Shown piece after piece: positions 25,016 through 33,948 of a stretch of DNA of 64,000 bases; position 1 is the stretch's first letter; each line of letters opens with the position of its first letter. The position numbers and the translations under genes are program-made. The stretch spans positions 576,501 through 640,500 of the forward strand of contig NZ_CP013002.1 of assembly GCF_001414055.1 (NCBI RefSeq). The letters run 5' to 3'. Below the pieces are notes generated by a model. It did not search any database and was not told the origin of the DNA. It worked only from the letters and a program-made list of their open reading frames with translations. The DNA comes from Caulobacter henricii. Its GTDB lineage: Bacteria > Pseudomonadota > Alphaproteobacteria > Caulobacterales > Caulobacteraceae.

Positions 25016-25037
25016 ACCTTCAAGCTAGGTTGAAGGT
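25016..25037. promoter_or_regulatory. MerR-type operator in a long-spacer promoter
   Basis: ACCTTCAA / TTGAAGGT, a perfect 8-bp dyad with a 6-base centre. On the minus strand it lies between TTGACC and TAGAAG about 19-20 bases apart, the stretched spacer of MerR-activated promoters, firing towards the flavin oxidoreductase. Confidence 0.75.
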
Positions 25038-25063
25038 CAAGCACCCTTTCGGAGGCCCGTGGA

Positions 25064-25420
25064 ATGAAGATCGGCGAGATCGCCAGGCGCGCCGGCGTGT
25101 CGGCCTCGCGCATCCGGTTCTATGAGGAGCAGGGCATCCTGCCGCCCGCGCCGCGTGGCGCGAACGGCTATCGCGACTATCCCGAAAGCCTGATCGCCAC
25201 CTTGGGCTTCATCGAACAGGCCCAGAGGCTGGGCTTTTCGCTGAAGGAGATCGCCGGCCATGCGACCCTGGAGGGCAAGGTGTGCGACGCCCTGCCCGAG
25301 AAACTGCGCACCAAGCTGGCCGAGGTCGACGCCCACATCGCCGCCGCCCAGGCCCGGCGGGCCGAGCTGGTGGCCCTGATCGCGACGCTGGAGCGGGGCG
25401 AGGAGAAGGCGGCGGCCTGA
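25064..25420 (+). CDS. MerR-family transcriptional regulator
   Basis: 118 residues. The winged HTH MKIGEIARRAGVSASRIRFYEEQGIL is at residues 1-26, followed by the wing (GYRDYPESLIATLGFIEQAQRLGFSLKEI) and a dimerisation coiled coil to the end. Only one cysteine (VCDAL) and no metal-binding loop, so a metal sensor is unlikely; redox or organic ligand sensing is possible. It probably acts on the divergent flavin oxidoreductase promoter through the dyad at 25016-25037. Confidence 0.9.
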   Translation: MKIGEIARRAGVSASRIRFYEEQGILPPAPRGANGYRDYPESLIATLGFIEQAQRLGFSLKEIAGHATLEGKVCDALPEKLRTKLAEVDAHIAAAQARRAELVALIATLERGEEKAAA

Positions 25421-25461
25421 GCGGGGCGTCCGGGCCGGATTTCGCACTCGCGAAACGGATA

Positions 25462-25472
25462 TTGCGCCGCAA
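25462..25472. promoter_or_regulatory. TTGC-N3-GCAA palindrome upstream of ecm
   Basis: TTGCGCCGCAA, 56 bases before the ecm start, at nearly the same distance as the equivalent site before etfB (57 bases). Confidence 0.5.
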
Positions 25473-25527
25473 AAATTCCGGGATCATGATCGACGATAAC
25501 AAGAACGATAAGCGCCGGGAGCCCGCC

Positions 25528-27516
25528 ATGTCCGCCAAGCCGTATCAGCATGCGCCCGATGCGCCGTGGATCTTCCGCACCTATGCCGGCCACTCGACGG
25601 CCGAGAAGTCCAATGCCCTGTATCGCGCCAACCTGGCCAAGGGTCAGACCGGCCTGTCGGTGGCTTTCGACCTGCCCACCCAGACCGGCTACGACCCCGA
25701 CCACATCCTGTCGCGGGGTGAGGTCGGCAAGGTCGGGGTGCCGATCAGCCATCTGGGCGACATGCGCCAGCTGTTCGACCAGATCCCGCTGGAGCAGTCC
25801 AACACCTCGATGACCATCAACGCCCCGGCCGCCTGGCTGCTGGCGATGTATGTGGCCCTGGCCGACGAGCAGGGGGCGGATCGCAAGCTGCTGCAGGGCA
25901 CGACGCAGAACGATCTGATCAAGGAATATCTGTCGCGCGGCACCTACATCTTCCCGCCGGGCCCGTCCTTGCGGCTGATCGGCGACATGATCGCCTGGTG
26001 CTATCTGGAGGTTCCCAAGTGGAACCCGATGAACGTCTGCAGCTATCACCTGCAGGAAGCCGGCGCGACGCCCGAGCAGGAACTGGCCTTCGCCCTGGCC
26101 ACCGCCATTTCGGTGCTCGACACGGTCCGGGCCGGCGGACAGGTGCCCGAGCAGGACTTCGAGATCGTCGCCTCGCGGATCAGCTTTTTCGTCAATGCCG
26201 GGGTGCGGTTCGTCACCGAGCTCTGCAAGATGCGCAGCTTCACCCGGCTGTGGGACCAGATCCTGCTGGAGCGTTACGGCGTGCAGGACAAGAAGGCCCG
26301 CCGCTTCCGCTATGGGGTGCAGGTCAATAGCCTGGGCCTGACCGAGCAGCAGCCCGAGAACAATGTCTACCGCATCCTCATCGAGGCCCTGGCGGTGACC
26401 TTGAGCAAGGACGCCCGCTGCCGGGCCCTGCAGCTGCCGGCCTGGAACGAGGCCCTCGGCCTGCCGCGACCGTTCGACCAGCAGTGGTCGCTGCGCCTGC
26501 AGCAGGTGCTGGCCTATGAGACCGACCTGCTGGAATACGAGGACCTGTTCGAGGGCAGCCACGTGGTCGAGGCCAAGGTTGCCGAACTCAGCAAGGGCGC
26601 GCTGGAGCAGCTGGCCCTGATCGACGGCATGGGCGGGGCCCAGAACGCCATCGACTACATGAAGACCGAGCTGGTCGCCTCGAACGCCAAACGCGTCCGC
26701 TCGGTCGAGACCGGCGACATGACCGTGGTCGGCGTCAACCGCTGGACCGACACGGAAGCCTCGCCGCTTTCGGCCGGCGAAAGCTCGATCGAGACCGTCG
26801 ATCCGCGCCTCGAGGCCGGCGTCGTTGAGCGCATTAAGGCCTGGCGCGCGGCCCGCGATGACGGCGCGGTCCAGGCGGCCCTGACGGACCTGAAGGCCGC
26901 CGCCGCGTCTGGCCGAAATATCATGGAACCCTCGATTATTGCCGCCAAGGCCGGCGTCACCACCGGCGAATGGTCCGGGGCCCTGCGCGAGGTGTTTGGC
27001 GAATATCGCGGGCCGACCGGCGTGGCCGTCGTGGTCTCGACCGGCGAGGCCGAGGATGTCGAGGCGGTGAAGCGCGAGGTCGAGCGGGTGTCCGAGGTCC
27101 TGGGCCGCACCCTGACCTATCTGGTCGGCAAGCCGGGCCTGGACGGTCACTCCAACGGTGCCGAGCAGATCGCCACCCGGGCCCGGGCCGTCGGCATGGA
27201 GGTGGTCTATGACGGCATCCGCTCGACCCCCGAGGAGATCGTCCGCCGCGCGAAAGAGAGCCGCGCCCACGTGGTGGGCCTCTCGATCCTGTCGGGCTCG
27301 CACCTGGACCTGGTGCAGGAGGTCGTCCGCCTGATGCGCGCCGAGGGCCTGGGCGATATCCCGGTCGTGGTCGGCGGCATCATCCCCGACGCCGACGCCC
27401 TGATCCTCAAACAGATGGGCGTGGCCAGGATCTACACGCCCAAGGACTTCAAGATCACCGACATCATGGGCGACATCGTCAGGCTGGTGGAGGGCGCGGC
27501 GCTGGTCGAGGCTTAA
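25528..27516 (+). CDS. ecm: Ethylmalonyl-CoA mutase (MeaA-like), adenosylcobalamin-dependent
   Basis: 662 residues from the ATG at 25528, preceded by GGGAG; upstream in-frame starts run into merR. The mutase barrel begins PWIFRTYAGHSTAEKSNALYR and includes DLPTQTGYDPDH and TMTINAPAAW. The C-terminal B12 domain has D539-x-H541-x-x-G544 with H541 as the cobalt ligand, then SILSGSH and VGGIIPDAD. This single-chain form starting at the FRTYAGHS region matches MeaA/Ecm, which converts ethylmalonyl-CoA to methylsuccinyl-CoA, rather than the longer methylmalonyl-CoA mutase large subunit. The cofactor would be made by the adenosyltransferase at 5106. Confidence 0.93.
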   Translation: MSAKPYQHAPDAPWIFRTYAGHSTAEKSNALYRANLAKGQTGLSVAFDLPTQTGYDPDHILSRGEVGKVGVPISHLGDMRQLFDQIPLEQSNTSMTINAPAAWLLAMYVALADEQGADRKLLQGTTQNDLIKEYLSRGTYIFPPGPSLRLIGDMIAWCYLEVPKWNPMNVCSYHLQEAGATPEQELAFALATAISVLDTVRAGGQVPEQDFEIVASRISFFVNAGVRFVTELCKMRSFTRLWDQILLERYGVQDKKARRFRYGVQVNSLGLTEQQPENNVYRILIEALAVTLSKDARCRALQLPAWNEALGLPRPFDQQWSLRLQQVLAYETDLLEYEDLFEGSHVVEAKVAELSKGALEQLALIDGMGGAQNAIDYMKTELVASNAKRVRSVETGDMTVVGVNRWTDTEASPLSAGESSIETVDPRLEAGVVERIKAWRAARDDGAVQAALTDLKAAAASGRNIMEPSIIAAKAGVTTGEWSGALREVFGEYRGPTGVAVVVSTGEAEDVEAVKREVERVSEVLGRTLTYLVGKPGLDGHSNGAEQIATRARAVGMEVVYDGIRSTPEEIVRRAKESRAHVVGLSILSGSHLDLVQEVVRLMRAEGLGDIPVVVGGIIPDADALILKQMGVARIYTPKDFKITDIMGDIVRLVEGAALVEA

Positions 27517-27546
27517 GCCGGTCCCGGCCAGGGTGAACCCCCGGCC

Positions 27547-28923
27547 CTAGCGCCGCCCCAGCCGCCAGGCCGCCGCGAAGGCGACCAGCGCCAGCGGCAC
27601 AAAGGCCCCGAACAGCCAGGGTCCCGAAGCCTGGGCCGCGCTGGCCTCGATGCCATGGCCAAAACCCAGCAGGTTCGCCATGGCTCCGGCCGCAGCCGAG
27701 CCGGCGGCGCCGCCGACCAGTTGCACGGTGGGCACGGCCGAGGAGGCAAGGGCGTGTTCATCGGCCGGGGCTCCATTGATCACGCGCCGGGCCAGGAAGG
27801 CCCAGCTCAGCCCAAAGCCGCAGCCGATCACCAGGAAGGACAGGCCCGTCTCGACCAGACCGCCGCGGGTGACGGCCCAGGCCCCCCAGACCACACCGGC
27901 CAGCACGGTCCCTACGCCCAGCCGAATGGCCATGCCCTCCCGCGCCTGGGGCAGTCCGCTGACCAGCAGGGCGCAGACGGTCCAGCCGGCCGCAATGGCA
28001 CCGGTGACATAGCCGGCCATCAGGGGCGAGGCGGCGTGGCGGGCCTGGATGAAAGCGGGCCCATAGACCGTGAAACCGATGGCGGCGGCTTCGCAGGCGA
28101 ACATGATCAGCAGGCCAAGGCCGGTAGCGGTGGTCAGGTCCGAGACGGTCCGGGGCAGCAGGCGGTCTTCGGTCCGGCGATTGGCCACCAGCATGGCGGC
28201 CATGCCGACCAGCCCCAACAGGGCGCAGGTCATAGCGGCGAGCGGGGAGGCGACGATCCCGGCCAGGCCGATCAGGCTGACCCCGACAATCAACAGGGCC
28301 AGTTGCAGGCGGGGAATACGGTCGCGTGTCTCGCCGCGTTTTTCCGAGGGCAGCATGACTGCCACAGCGACGACGAAGATCACCGCCTGGGCGACGAACA
28401 GCCAGAAGGCACCGCGCCAGAAACCGGCCTGGGCGAACAGGCCGCCGACCAGGGGGCCCAGCAGGGTGGCCCCGCCCCAGACCCCGGCCACGGCCCCGTA
28501 AACGCGCGGCCACAGGCTTTCCGGGAACAGGGCGGTAATGGCGACATAGCACAGGGCCACGACCGCGCCGGCCCCCAGGCCCTGCACCAGTCGGCCGACA
28601 ACAAAAGTGATGAATTCCGGGGCCAGGGCGCTCATCGCACAGCCGATCGCATAGGCGATCCCGGCCAGCATGGAGGCTTGCCGCAGACCCATGGCGATCG
28701 ACAGCTTGCCGCTGCAGGCCCCGGCGATAATGGAGCCCATCAGGAAGGCCGCGACCGACCAGCCGAAATACTGATAGCCGCCGATTTCTTCGGCCACGCT
28801 GGGCATGATGGTCGCCGTCACCAGGGTGTCGGCGGCGTTCAGCCAGATGCCCAGACACAGCAAGGCAAAGCGCGGCAGCAGCTTGGGGTCGAGCAGGGCG
28901 GGGCGGTCGGCCGTCGGGGACAT
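27547..28923 (-). CDS. MFS multidrug-type transporter
   Basis: 458 residues with 14 likely membrane segments, in the drug:H+ antiporter layout. Motif A-like region SGKLSIAMGLRQASMLAG between TM2 and TM3, and GRLVQGLGAGAVVALCYVAI (TM4 region) are visible; the start ADTLVTATIMPSVAEEIGGY is characteristic of the DHA2/EmrB-like group. Likely exports a toxic compound with proton influx. No adjacent regulator on the same strand; the SRPBCC and TetR genes lie upstream in the same direction. Confidence 0.88.
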   Translation of the reverse strand: MSPTADRPALLDPKLLPRFALLCLGIWLNAADTLVTATIMPSVAEEIGGYQYFGWSVAAFLMGSIIAGACSGKLSIAMGLRQASMLAGIAYAIGCAMSALAPEFITFVVGRLVQGLGAGAVVALCYVAITALFPESLWPRVYGAVAGVWGGATLLGPLVGGLFAQAGFWRGAFWLFVAQAVIFVVAVAVMLPSEKRGETRDRIPRLQLALLIVGVSLIGLAGIVASPLAAMTCALLGLVGMAAMLVANRRTEDRLLPRTVSDLTTATGLGLLIMFACEAAAIGFTVYGPAFIQARHAASPLMAGYVTGAIAAGWTVCALLVSGLPQAREGMAIRLGVGTVLAGVVWGAWAVTRGGLVETGLSFLVIGCGFGLSWAFLARRVINGAPADEHALASSAVPTVQLVGGAAGSAAAGAMANLLGFGHGIEASAAQASGPWLFGAFVPLALVAFAAAWRLGRR

Positions 28924-29007
28924 AGGCTGGGGGTGATGCCCTTTTCCAGCGGCCCCGCCAAGTCCGGGCGAGCCGGATCGCGGCGATGAAACGTCTGGCC
29001 GGTTTCC

Positions 29008-29490
29008 CTAAAGTGTCGCCGCCAGGGCCGCCATCTGGTCGGCGGCAATTCCCCAGCTCTCGGCAAAGCCCATCTGCTCGTGGGTCTGGCGGTACTCGAC
29101 CGTCCAGTGGCGGGCGATCGCGGTATAGCGGGTCCTGCCGTCGCCCAGGTCTTCGAAGGTGATGATGCCGGTCATGAACGGCTTGGCGGACGGCTTCCAG
29201 GTTTCGGTGAAGGCGTCGGTGAACACGATCTTCTCGTTCTCGACCACTTCCAGATAGACGCCGGGATTATCGACGACCTCGCCATTGGGGCCGTTCATGG
29301 TGATCAGGCTGTTGCCACCGGCGCGGACGTCCATCACCGCCTTGGAAACAGACCAGGGCGGCGGGCAGAACCATTGGGGCAGCAGGTCGGACCGGGTCCA
29401 GCACTTGAACAGCTTGTCGGCCGGGACGTCGATGATCCGGGTCAGCACCAGGTCGCGCGCCGGATCGACGCTGGCGGTGTCGAGAGGCAT
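29008..29490 (-). CDS. SRPBCC (AHSA1/START-like) domain protein
   Basis: 160 residues from the ATG at 29490, which has GGAG six bases upstream. The single helix-grip domain has VLTRIIDVPADKLFKCWT, LLPQWFCPPP, GNSLITMNGPNGE and the C-terminal helix GFAESWGIAADQMAALA. Such proteins bind hydrophobic ligands, and bacterial AHSA1 members often accompany ArsR or TetR regulators. Function not assigned. An alternative start nine codons upstream (29517) exists. Confidence 0.85.
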   Translation of the reverse strand: MPLDTASVDPARDLVLTRIIDVPADKLFKCWTRSDLLPQWFCPPPWSVSKAVMDVRAGGNSLITMNGPNGEVVDNPGVYLEVVENEKIVFTDAFTETWKPSAKPFMTGIITFEDLGDGRTRYTAIARHWTVEYRQTHEQMGFAESWGIAADQMAALAATL

Positions 29491-29557
29491 GATCGGCTCC
29501 ATCGGGCAGGCGGACATTGGCCGCGAAGGCGCTCAGGCCCTCAAGGCGGCAGGGATT

Positions 29558-30235
29558 CTAGGTCGCGGGCAACGGTTTCAATCGCCGGTTTGCGCTCCCG
29601 GAGCGGCGCGGTTGCAGGCCCGTGAGGCTGACTACGCCCATGGCCGCCATAAGCCGGTCAGGCGTCACGCCACGAATGGTCGGCACCCATTTGACCAGCC
29701 AGATCAGCATGCCCAGCAACAGCTGAACGACCAGCTGCGGCTCGCAGGGCACGATCGAGCCGTCCTGGATCCCTTCCTCGACGAAGCGCTCAAGATCGGC
29801 GGTCAGCCTTTGTCCCCAGTCCGAGACTTCTTCCCTCTGGGCGTCCGACAGATAGGACAGGTCGCCGAAATAGAGCTGCGGACCGTTTTCGGCCGAGTCG
29901 TGCAGCAGGTCGGTCAACAGCCGTTCGAGCTTGCCGGCTCCGGACTCCGCTTCGCGGTCGGCAATGACCAGCATGCGTTCCAGGCGTTCCAGCGACTGCA
30001 GGTGACAGGCGAAGGCCAGGGCCTGTTTGTTGGGATAATAGTAGTAGAGCGAGGCATCGCGCAGATCGAGGGTGGCAGCGATTTCGGACATCGTCGCCAG
30101 GGCGAAGCTCTTGAGATTGATGATCTTGATCGCCGCGCGAAGGATCGCATCGCGCTTCTTGGCCGATTTCAGGCTCTGGGCCAGTGGCTTGGACGCATAT
30201 GTGCCCGTCGTCGCGACAGGGTCTTGGCCCTTCAC
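29558..30235 (-). CDS. TetR-family transcriptional regulator
   Basis: 225 residues. The N-terminal HTH has AILRAAIKIINLKSFALATMSEIAATLDLRDASLYYYYPNKQALAFA, a clear TetR pattern. The C-terminal ligand domain has a QREEVSDWGQRLTADLERFVEEGIQDGSI dimer helix. It is divergent from the TonB-dependent receptor with 182 bases between, so it may control that receptor, the SRPBCC gene, or both. Confidence 0.88.
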   Translation of the reverse strand: MKGQDPVATTGTYASKPLAQSLKSAKKRDAILRAAIKIINLKSFALATMSEIAATLDLRDASLYYYYPNKQALAFACHLQSLERLERMLVIADREAESGAGKLERLLTDLLHDSAENGPQLYFGDLSYLSDAQREEVSDWGQRLTADLERFVEEGIQDGSIVPCEPQLVVQLLLGMLIWLVKWVPTIRGVTPDRLMAAMGVVSLTGLQPRRSGSANRRLKPLPAT

Positions 30236-30417
30236 AATTTCCGCCCCGCTTTGCGCCTTGTTCCGGCGTTTGGGACTCTATCGGACGGAAAAGAGCAGAC
30301 CGCAAGCGCTGCGCCCGAAAGTCTAACTTGCATTAAAATATCTAGGTGCTCATAAATTTGCCCAACGATGGCCGCTGCAACGACAGGGGCCCGCAAAAAA
30401 ACCTGAGGGAGGTTTAC

Positions 30418-32925
30418 GTGAAGAAGATCCAGATGCTCGGCGTTTCACTCGCCGCGCTGATCGCTAGCAGCCCAGCGCTCGCGCAAAGCCAAACGTCCAA
30501 CTCGACCGTCGAAGAGATCATCGTCACGGCGACCAAGCGCGAGCAGACCCTGCAGGACGTGCCGGTCTCGGTCTCGGTGACCGGTGCCCAGGCCGTCGAG
30601 CGCGCCCAGGTGCGCGACCTGATCGACCTGCAGTCCATGGTGCCTTCGCTGAAGGTTTCGCAGTTCAACGCCGTCAGCCAGACCAATTTCGTCATCCGCG
30701 GCTTCGGCAACGGCAACGGCAATGACGGCATCGAGAGCTCGGTCGCCGTGTTCATCGACGGCGTCTATCGCTCGCGCTCCTCTTCGGCCCTGGACGACCT
30801 TCCGGAAATCGAGCGCATCGAAGTGCTGCGCGGCCCGCAATCGACCCTGTTCGGCAAGAACGTCTCGGCCGGTGCCATCAGCATCGTGACCAAGAAGCCG
30901 CAGTTCGATTTCGGCGGCAAGGCTGAGGTCAGCCTCGGCAACTACAACTCGCAGCAATTCAAGGCGACCGTGACCGGCCCGCTCAGCGAGACCGTTGCGT
31001 TGCGTCTGTCCGGCGGCATGAACAAGCGCGATGGCTTCGCCACCAACGTGATCACTGGCAATGACGTCAACAACCGCGACCGCTGGTCGATCCGCGGCGA
31101 CGTCCTGTGGCTCCCGACCGACGACACCTCGATCCGGATCATCGCCGACTACAACAAGATCAACGAAGTCTGCTGCACCGTGGTGCAGCTGCTGAACGGT
31201 CCTGCGACCCAGTTCATCGGCGCCCCGGCCCCGTTCGGTCTGGGGGCCAAGATCGGCAACCCGGCCACCAAGTTCAATCGCGACGTGACCTTCACCAGCG
31301 ATCCGGCCAATAGCCTGTCCGGCAAGGGCGTGTCGGGTCAGCTCGACCACGATTTCGGGTTCGCGAACCTGACCGCGATCACCGCCTATCGCAAGCAGAA
31401 CAGCGCCTCGTTCCAGGACATCGACTTCTCCGGTGCTGACCTGGCCACCAACGATCTGGGCAACACGATCAAGACCTTCACCCAGGAACTGCGTCTGGCC
31501 TCGAAGGGCGATGGTCCGCTCAGCTGGCTGGTCGGTGGCTTCTATCAGAACGAAAAGCTGGATACCGGCCGCACGATCGCTTTCGGCAAGGACATCCGGG
31601 GCTTCGCAGAAGGCCTGAGCGGCCCGGTGCCGGCGGCCCTGCTCGGCGCTCTTCCCGCGCCCCTGCGCCCGGCCCTGACCGGTCGCTCCAACATCTATGC
31701 GCTCGAGTTCCTGCAAAGCCTGGTCACGCCTTCGGTCGTTCCGGGCAAGACCTACTTCCAGGCCGGCCAGGGCATCGATGACTACTATGCGATGGAGCAG
31801 ACCTCGTTCTCGCTGTTCGGCCAGGCTGACTATGCCGTCACCGACAAGCTGACCCTGACCGGTGGTCTCGCCTTCCTGAGCGACGAGAAGGACGCCAAGT
31901 CCAACGTCGTCCTGAAGGACCCCTTCTCGTCCCTGAACCTCAGCGCCGTGCCGCAGCTTTCGGCCCTCGGCCTGCCGGGCAACCTCTATGCCGCCCTCGG
32001 CGGTCTGCAGTTCTACTATGGCAACACGACCAACCACGCGCCGGTCAATTTCCCCAATGCTTCGGAATCGGGGAAGCTGAAGGCCGACAAGGTCACCTAT
32101 TCGCTTCGTGCGGCCTATGACTTCGGCAGCATCAATACCTATGTCAGCTACTCGACGGGCTGGAAGGCCGGGGCATTCAACCTGTCCTCCGACAGCCGTC
32201 CGCCGAATGCCAATGGCGTTGGCCGCAGCGCCAACCCCGAAGACGTCACCGTGCTTGAAGCCGGCCTGAAGGCCAACTTCCCGGGCGGCTACCTCAACGT
32301 GGCGGTGTTCGACCAGGCGATCGAGGGCTTCCAGTCCAACGCCTTCACGGGCCTCGGCTACAGCCTGGTCAATGCTGGTAAGGAATCGGTGCGCGGCTTC
32401 GAAGTCGACAGCGCCTACCGCCCCCTGCCGTGGCTGGCCCTGACCGGCGCGGTCACCTATCTCGACCCGAAGTACGACTCCTTCACCGGTGCGGCCTGCG
32501 TGAACTACGACACCGTCCGCTGCCCGCTGAACCCGGCGACCGGTCGTCGTCCGAACTTCCGCGATCTGACCGGTGATGCACCGGCCGGTATCCCGAAGTG
32601 GAGCGTCTCGACCTCGGCCACCGCCAACCACAACTTCGGCAACGGCTATGCCGGTTATCTGCGGGTCGAATATGACTACACCAGCGACACGCAGCTGACG
32701 GAAACCACCCCGCCCGAGCTGTCGACCTGGGGTCAGAACAACGTCAATGCCAGCCTTGGCCTGATCAACGAAGCCCATCAGCTTGAAGCCATGCTGTGGG
32801 TTCGTAACCTGACCAAGGAAAACAGCCTGATCGCGTCCTTCCCGACCGTGGTTCAGGACGGCAGCTACAGCGGCTATCCGACTGTGCCGCGCACCTACGG
32901 TGTGACCCTGCGCAAGTCGTTCTAG
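30418..32925 (+). CDS. TonB-dependent outer-membrane receptor
   Basis: 835 residues from a GTG at 30418, with GAGGGAGG five bases upstream. Signal peptide ends SPALAQ, followed by the plug-domain start VEEIIVTATKREQTLQDVPVSVSV, a TonB-box-like region typical of caulobacters and sphingomonads. Plug motifs NFVIRGFGNGNG and IERIEVLRGPQSTLFGKNVSAGAI are clear. The 22-stranded barrel ends in the expected terminal Phe (GVTLRKSF). It imports a ligand through the outer membrane using TonB energy; the ligand is unknown. Divergent TetR upstream and an SDR downstream hint at a lipid- or steroid-like substrate, but this is weak. Confidence 0.93.
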   Translation: MKKIQMLGVSLAALIASSPALAQSQTSNSTVEEIIVTATKREQTLQDVPVSVSVTGAQAVERAQVRDLIDLQSMVPSLKVSQFNAVSQTNFVIRGFGNGNGNDGIESSVAVFIDGVYRSRSSSALDDLPEIERIEVLRGPQSTLFGKNVSAGAISIVTKKPQFDFGGKAEVSLGNYNSQQFKATVTGPLSETVALRLSGGMNKRDGFATNVITGNDVNNRDRWSIRGDVLWLPTDDTSIRIIADYNKINEVCCTVVQLLNGPATQFIGAPAPFGLGAKIGNPATKFNRDVTFTSDPANSLSGKGVSGQLDHDFGFANLTAITAYRKQNSASFQDIDFSGADLATNDLGNTIKTFTQELRLASKGDGPLSWLVGGFYQNEKLDTGRTIAFGKDIRGFAEGLSGPVPAALLGALPAPLRPALTGRSNIYALEFLQSLVTPSVVPGKTYFQAGQGIDDYYAMEQTSFSLFGQADYAVTDKLTLTGGLAFLSDEKDAKSNVVLKDPFSSLNLSAVPQLSALGLPGNLYAALGGLQFYYGNTTNHAPVNFPNASESGKLKADKVTYSLRAAYDFGSINTYVSYSTGWKAGAFNLSSDSRPPNANGVGRSANPEDVTVLEAGLKANFPGGYLNVAVFDQAIEGFQSNAFTGLGYSLVNAGKESVRGFEVDSAYRPLPWLALTGAVTYLDPKYDSFTGAACVNYDTVRCPLNPATGRRPNFRDLTGDAPAGIPKWSVSTSATANHNFGNGYAGYLRVEYDYTSDTQLTETTPPELSTWGQNNVNASLGLINEAHQLEAMLWVRNLTKENSLIASFPTVVQDGSYSGYPTVPRTYGVTLRKSF

Positions 32926-32938
32926 TCTCCAGACCTTT

Positions 32939-33018
32939 GCGCCGCCCGGCTTGCCCGGGCGGCGCTCGGGACTGACTTCAGAAGGCGCTTCCGGTTTCGG
33001 CTGGAAGCGCCTTCGTCG
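32939..33018 (+). terminator. Two consecutive hairpins after the TonB receptor
   Basis: First hairpin: 11-bp stem 32939-32949 with 32955-32965. Second: 12-bp perfect stem 32981-32992 with 33003-33014, followed by GTCGTTTT. The second is the better terminator. Confidence 0.65.
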
Positions 33019-33105
33019 TTTTGGGGCTGGCCCCGAAACCTTGACCGCGCCGCCAGGGCGGCTCAGTGTGCTCTCAATTCAAACAAGCGTTTCAGGGAGC
33101 GCGCC

Positions 33106-33870
33106 ATGGGCCTCTTCGACCTCACCGGCAAGGTGGCGATCATCACCGGATCCTCGCGCGGGATTGGCAAGGCCATCGCCCAGCGCATGGCCGAGCATGG
33201 TGCAAAGGTGGTGATCTCGTCCCGCAAGGCGGGCCCCTGCGACGATGTGGCCGCCGAACTGAATGCCCGGCATGGCGACGGCACCGCGATCGCGGTACCG
33301 GCCAATATCGGGGCCAAGGAAGACCTCCAGCGCCTGGTCGATGAAACCCGCAAGGCGTTCGGCAAGATCGACATCTGCGTCTGCAACGCCGCCAGCAATC
33401 CCTATTACGGGCCCCTGGCCGGCATAGCCGACGACCAGTTCCGCAAGATCCTCGACAACAATATCATCAGCAATCACTGGCTGATCGGCATGGTCGCGCC
33501 CGAGATGCGTGAGCGCCGCGACGGCTCCATCATCATCATCTCCTCGATCGGCGGCCTGCGTGGCAATGCCATCATCGGGGCCTACAACATCTCCAAGGCC
33601 GCCGACTTCCAGCTGGCCCGCAACCTCGCCCATGAATTTGGGCCGGACAATGTGCGGGTCAACTGTATCGCGCCGGGCCTGATCAAGACCGACTTCGCCA
33701 AGGCGCTGTGGGACAATCCGGAGACCCTGGAACGCTCGACCAAGGGCGTGCCGCTGCGCCGCATCGGCGAACCTGATGAACTGGCCGGGGCAGCCGTCTA
33801 TCTGGCGTCACAGGCCGGCAGCTTCATGACGGGTCAGGCCCTGGTCGTCGACGGGGGCGCGACAATCTGA
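33106..33870 (+). CDS. Short-chain dehydrogenase/reductase
   Basis: 254 residues, classical SDR. Cofactor motif TGSSRGIGKAIA (12-23), NAAS (about 90), catalytic Ser in IIIISSIGG and YNISK (Tyr-x-x-x-Lys), then APGLIKTDFA and the C-terminal VVDGG. It begins with GLFDLTGKVAIITGS, like 3-oxoacyl-ACP reductase-like and sterol/alcohol dehydrogenases. The substrate is unknown. It follows the TonB receptor in the same direction after a terminator, so it is probably its own unit. Confidence 0.9.
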   Translation: MGLFDLTGKVAIITGSSRGIGKAIAQRMAEHGAKVVISSRKAGPCDDVAAELNARHGDGTAIAVPANIGAKEDLQRLVDETRKAFGKIDICVCNAASNPYYGPLAGIADDQFRKILDNNIISNHWLIGMVAPEMRERRDGSIIIISSIGGLRGNAIIGAYNISKAADFQLARNLAHEFGPDNVRVNCIAPGLIKTDFAKALWDNPETLERSTKGVPLRRIGEPDELAGAAVYLASQAGSFMTGQALVVDGGATI

Positions 33871-33948
33871 CCTCACTTCAGGCGGTCAAGCTTAATAGGG
33901 CATATACGCCTTGGGTTGCAGGGTTCCCGCCCAATTCAAGGAGCGGCC

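Noticed and set aside
30445..32778. 777-codon minus-strand frame
   Set aside because: Lies entirely antisense to the TonB-dependent receptor; low-complexity, no family resemblance.
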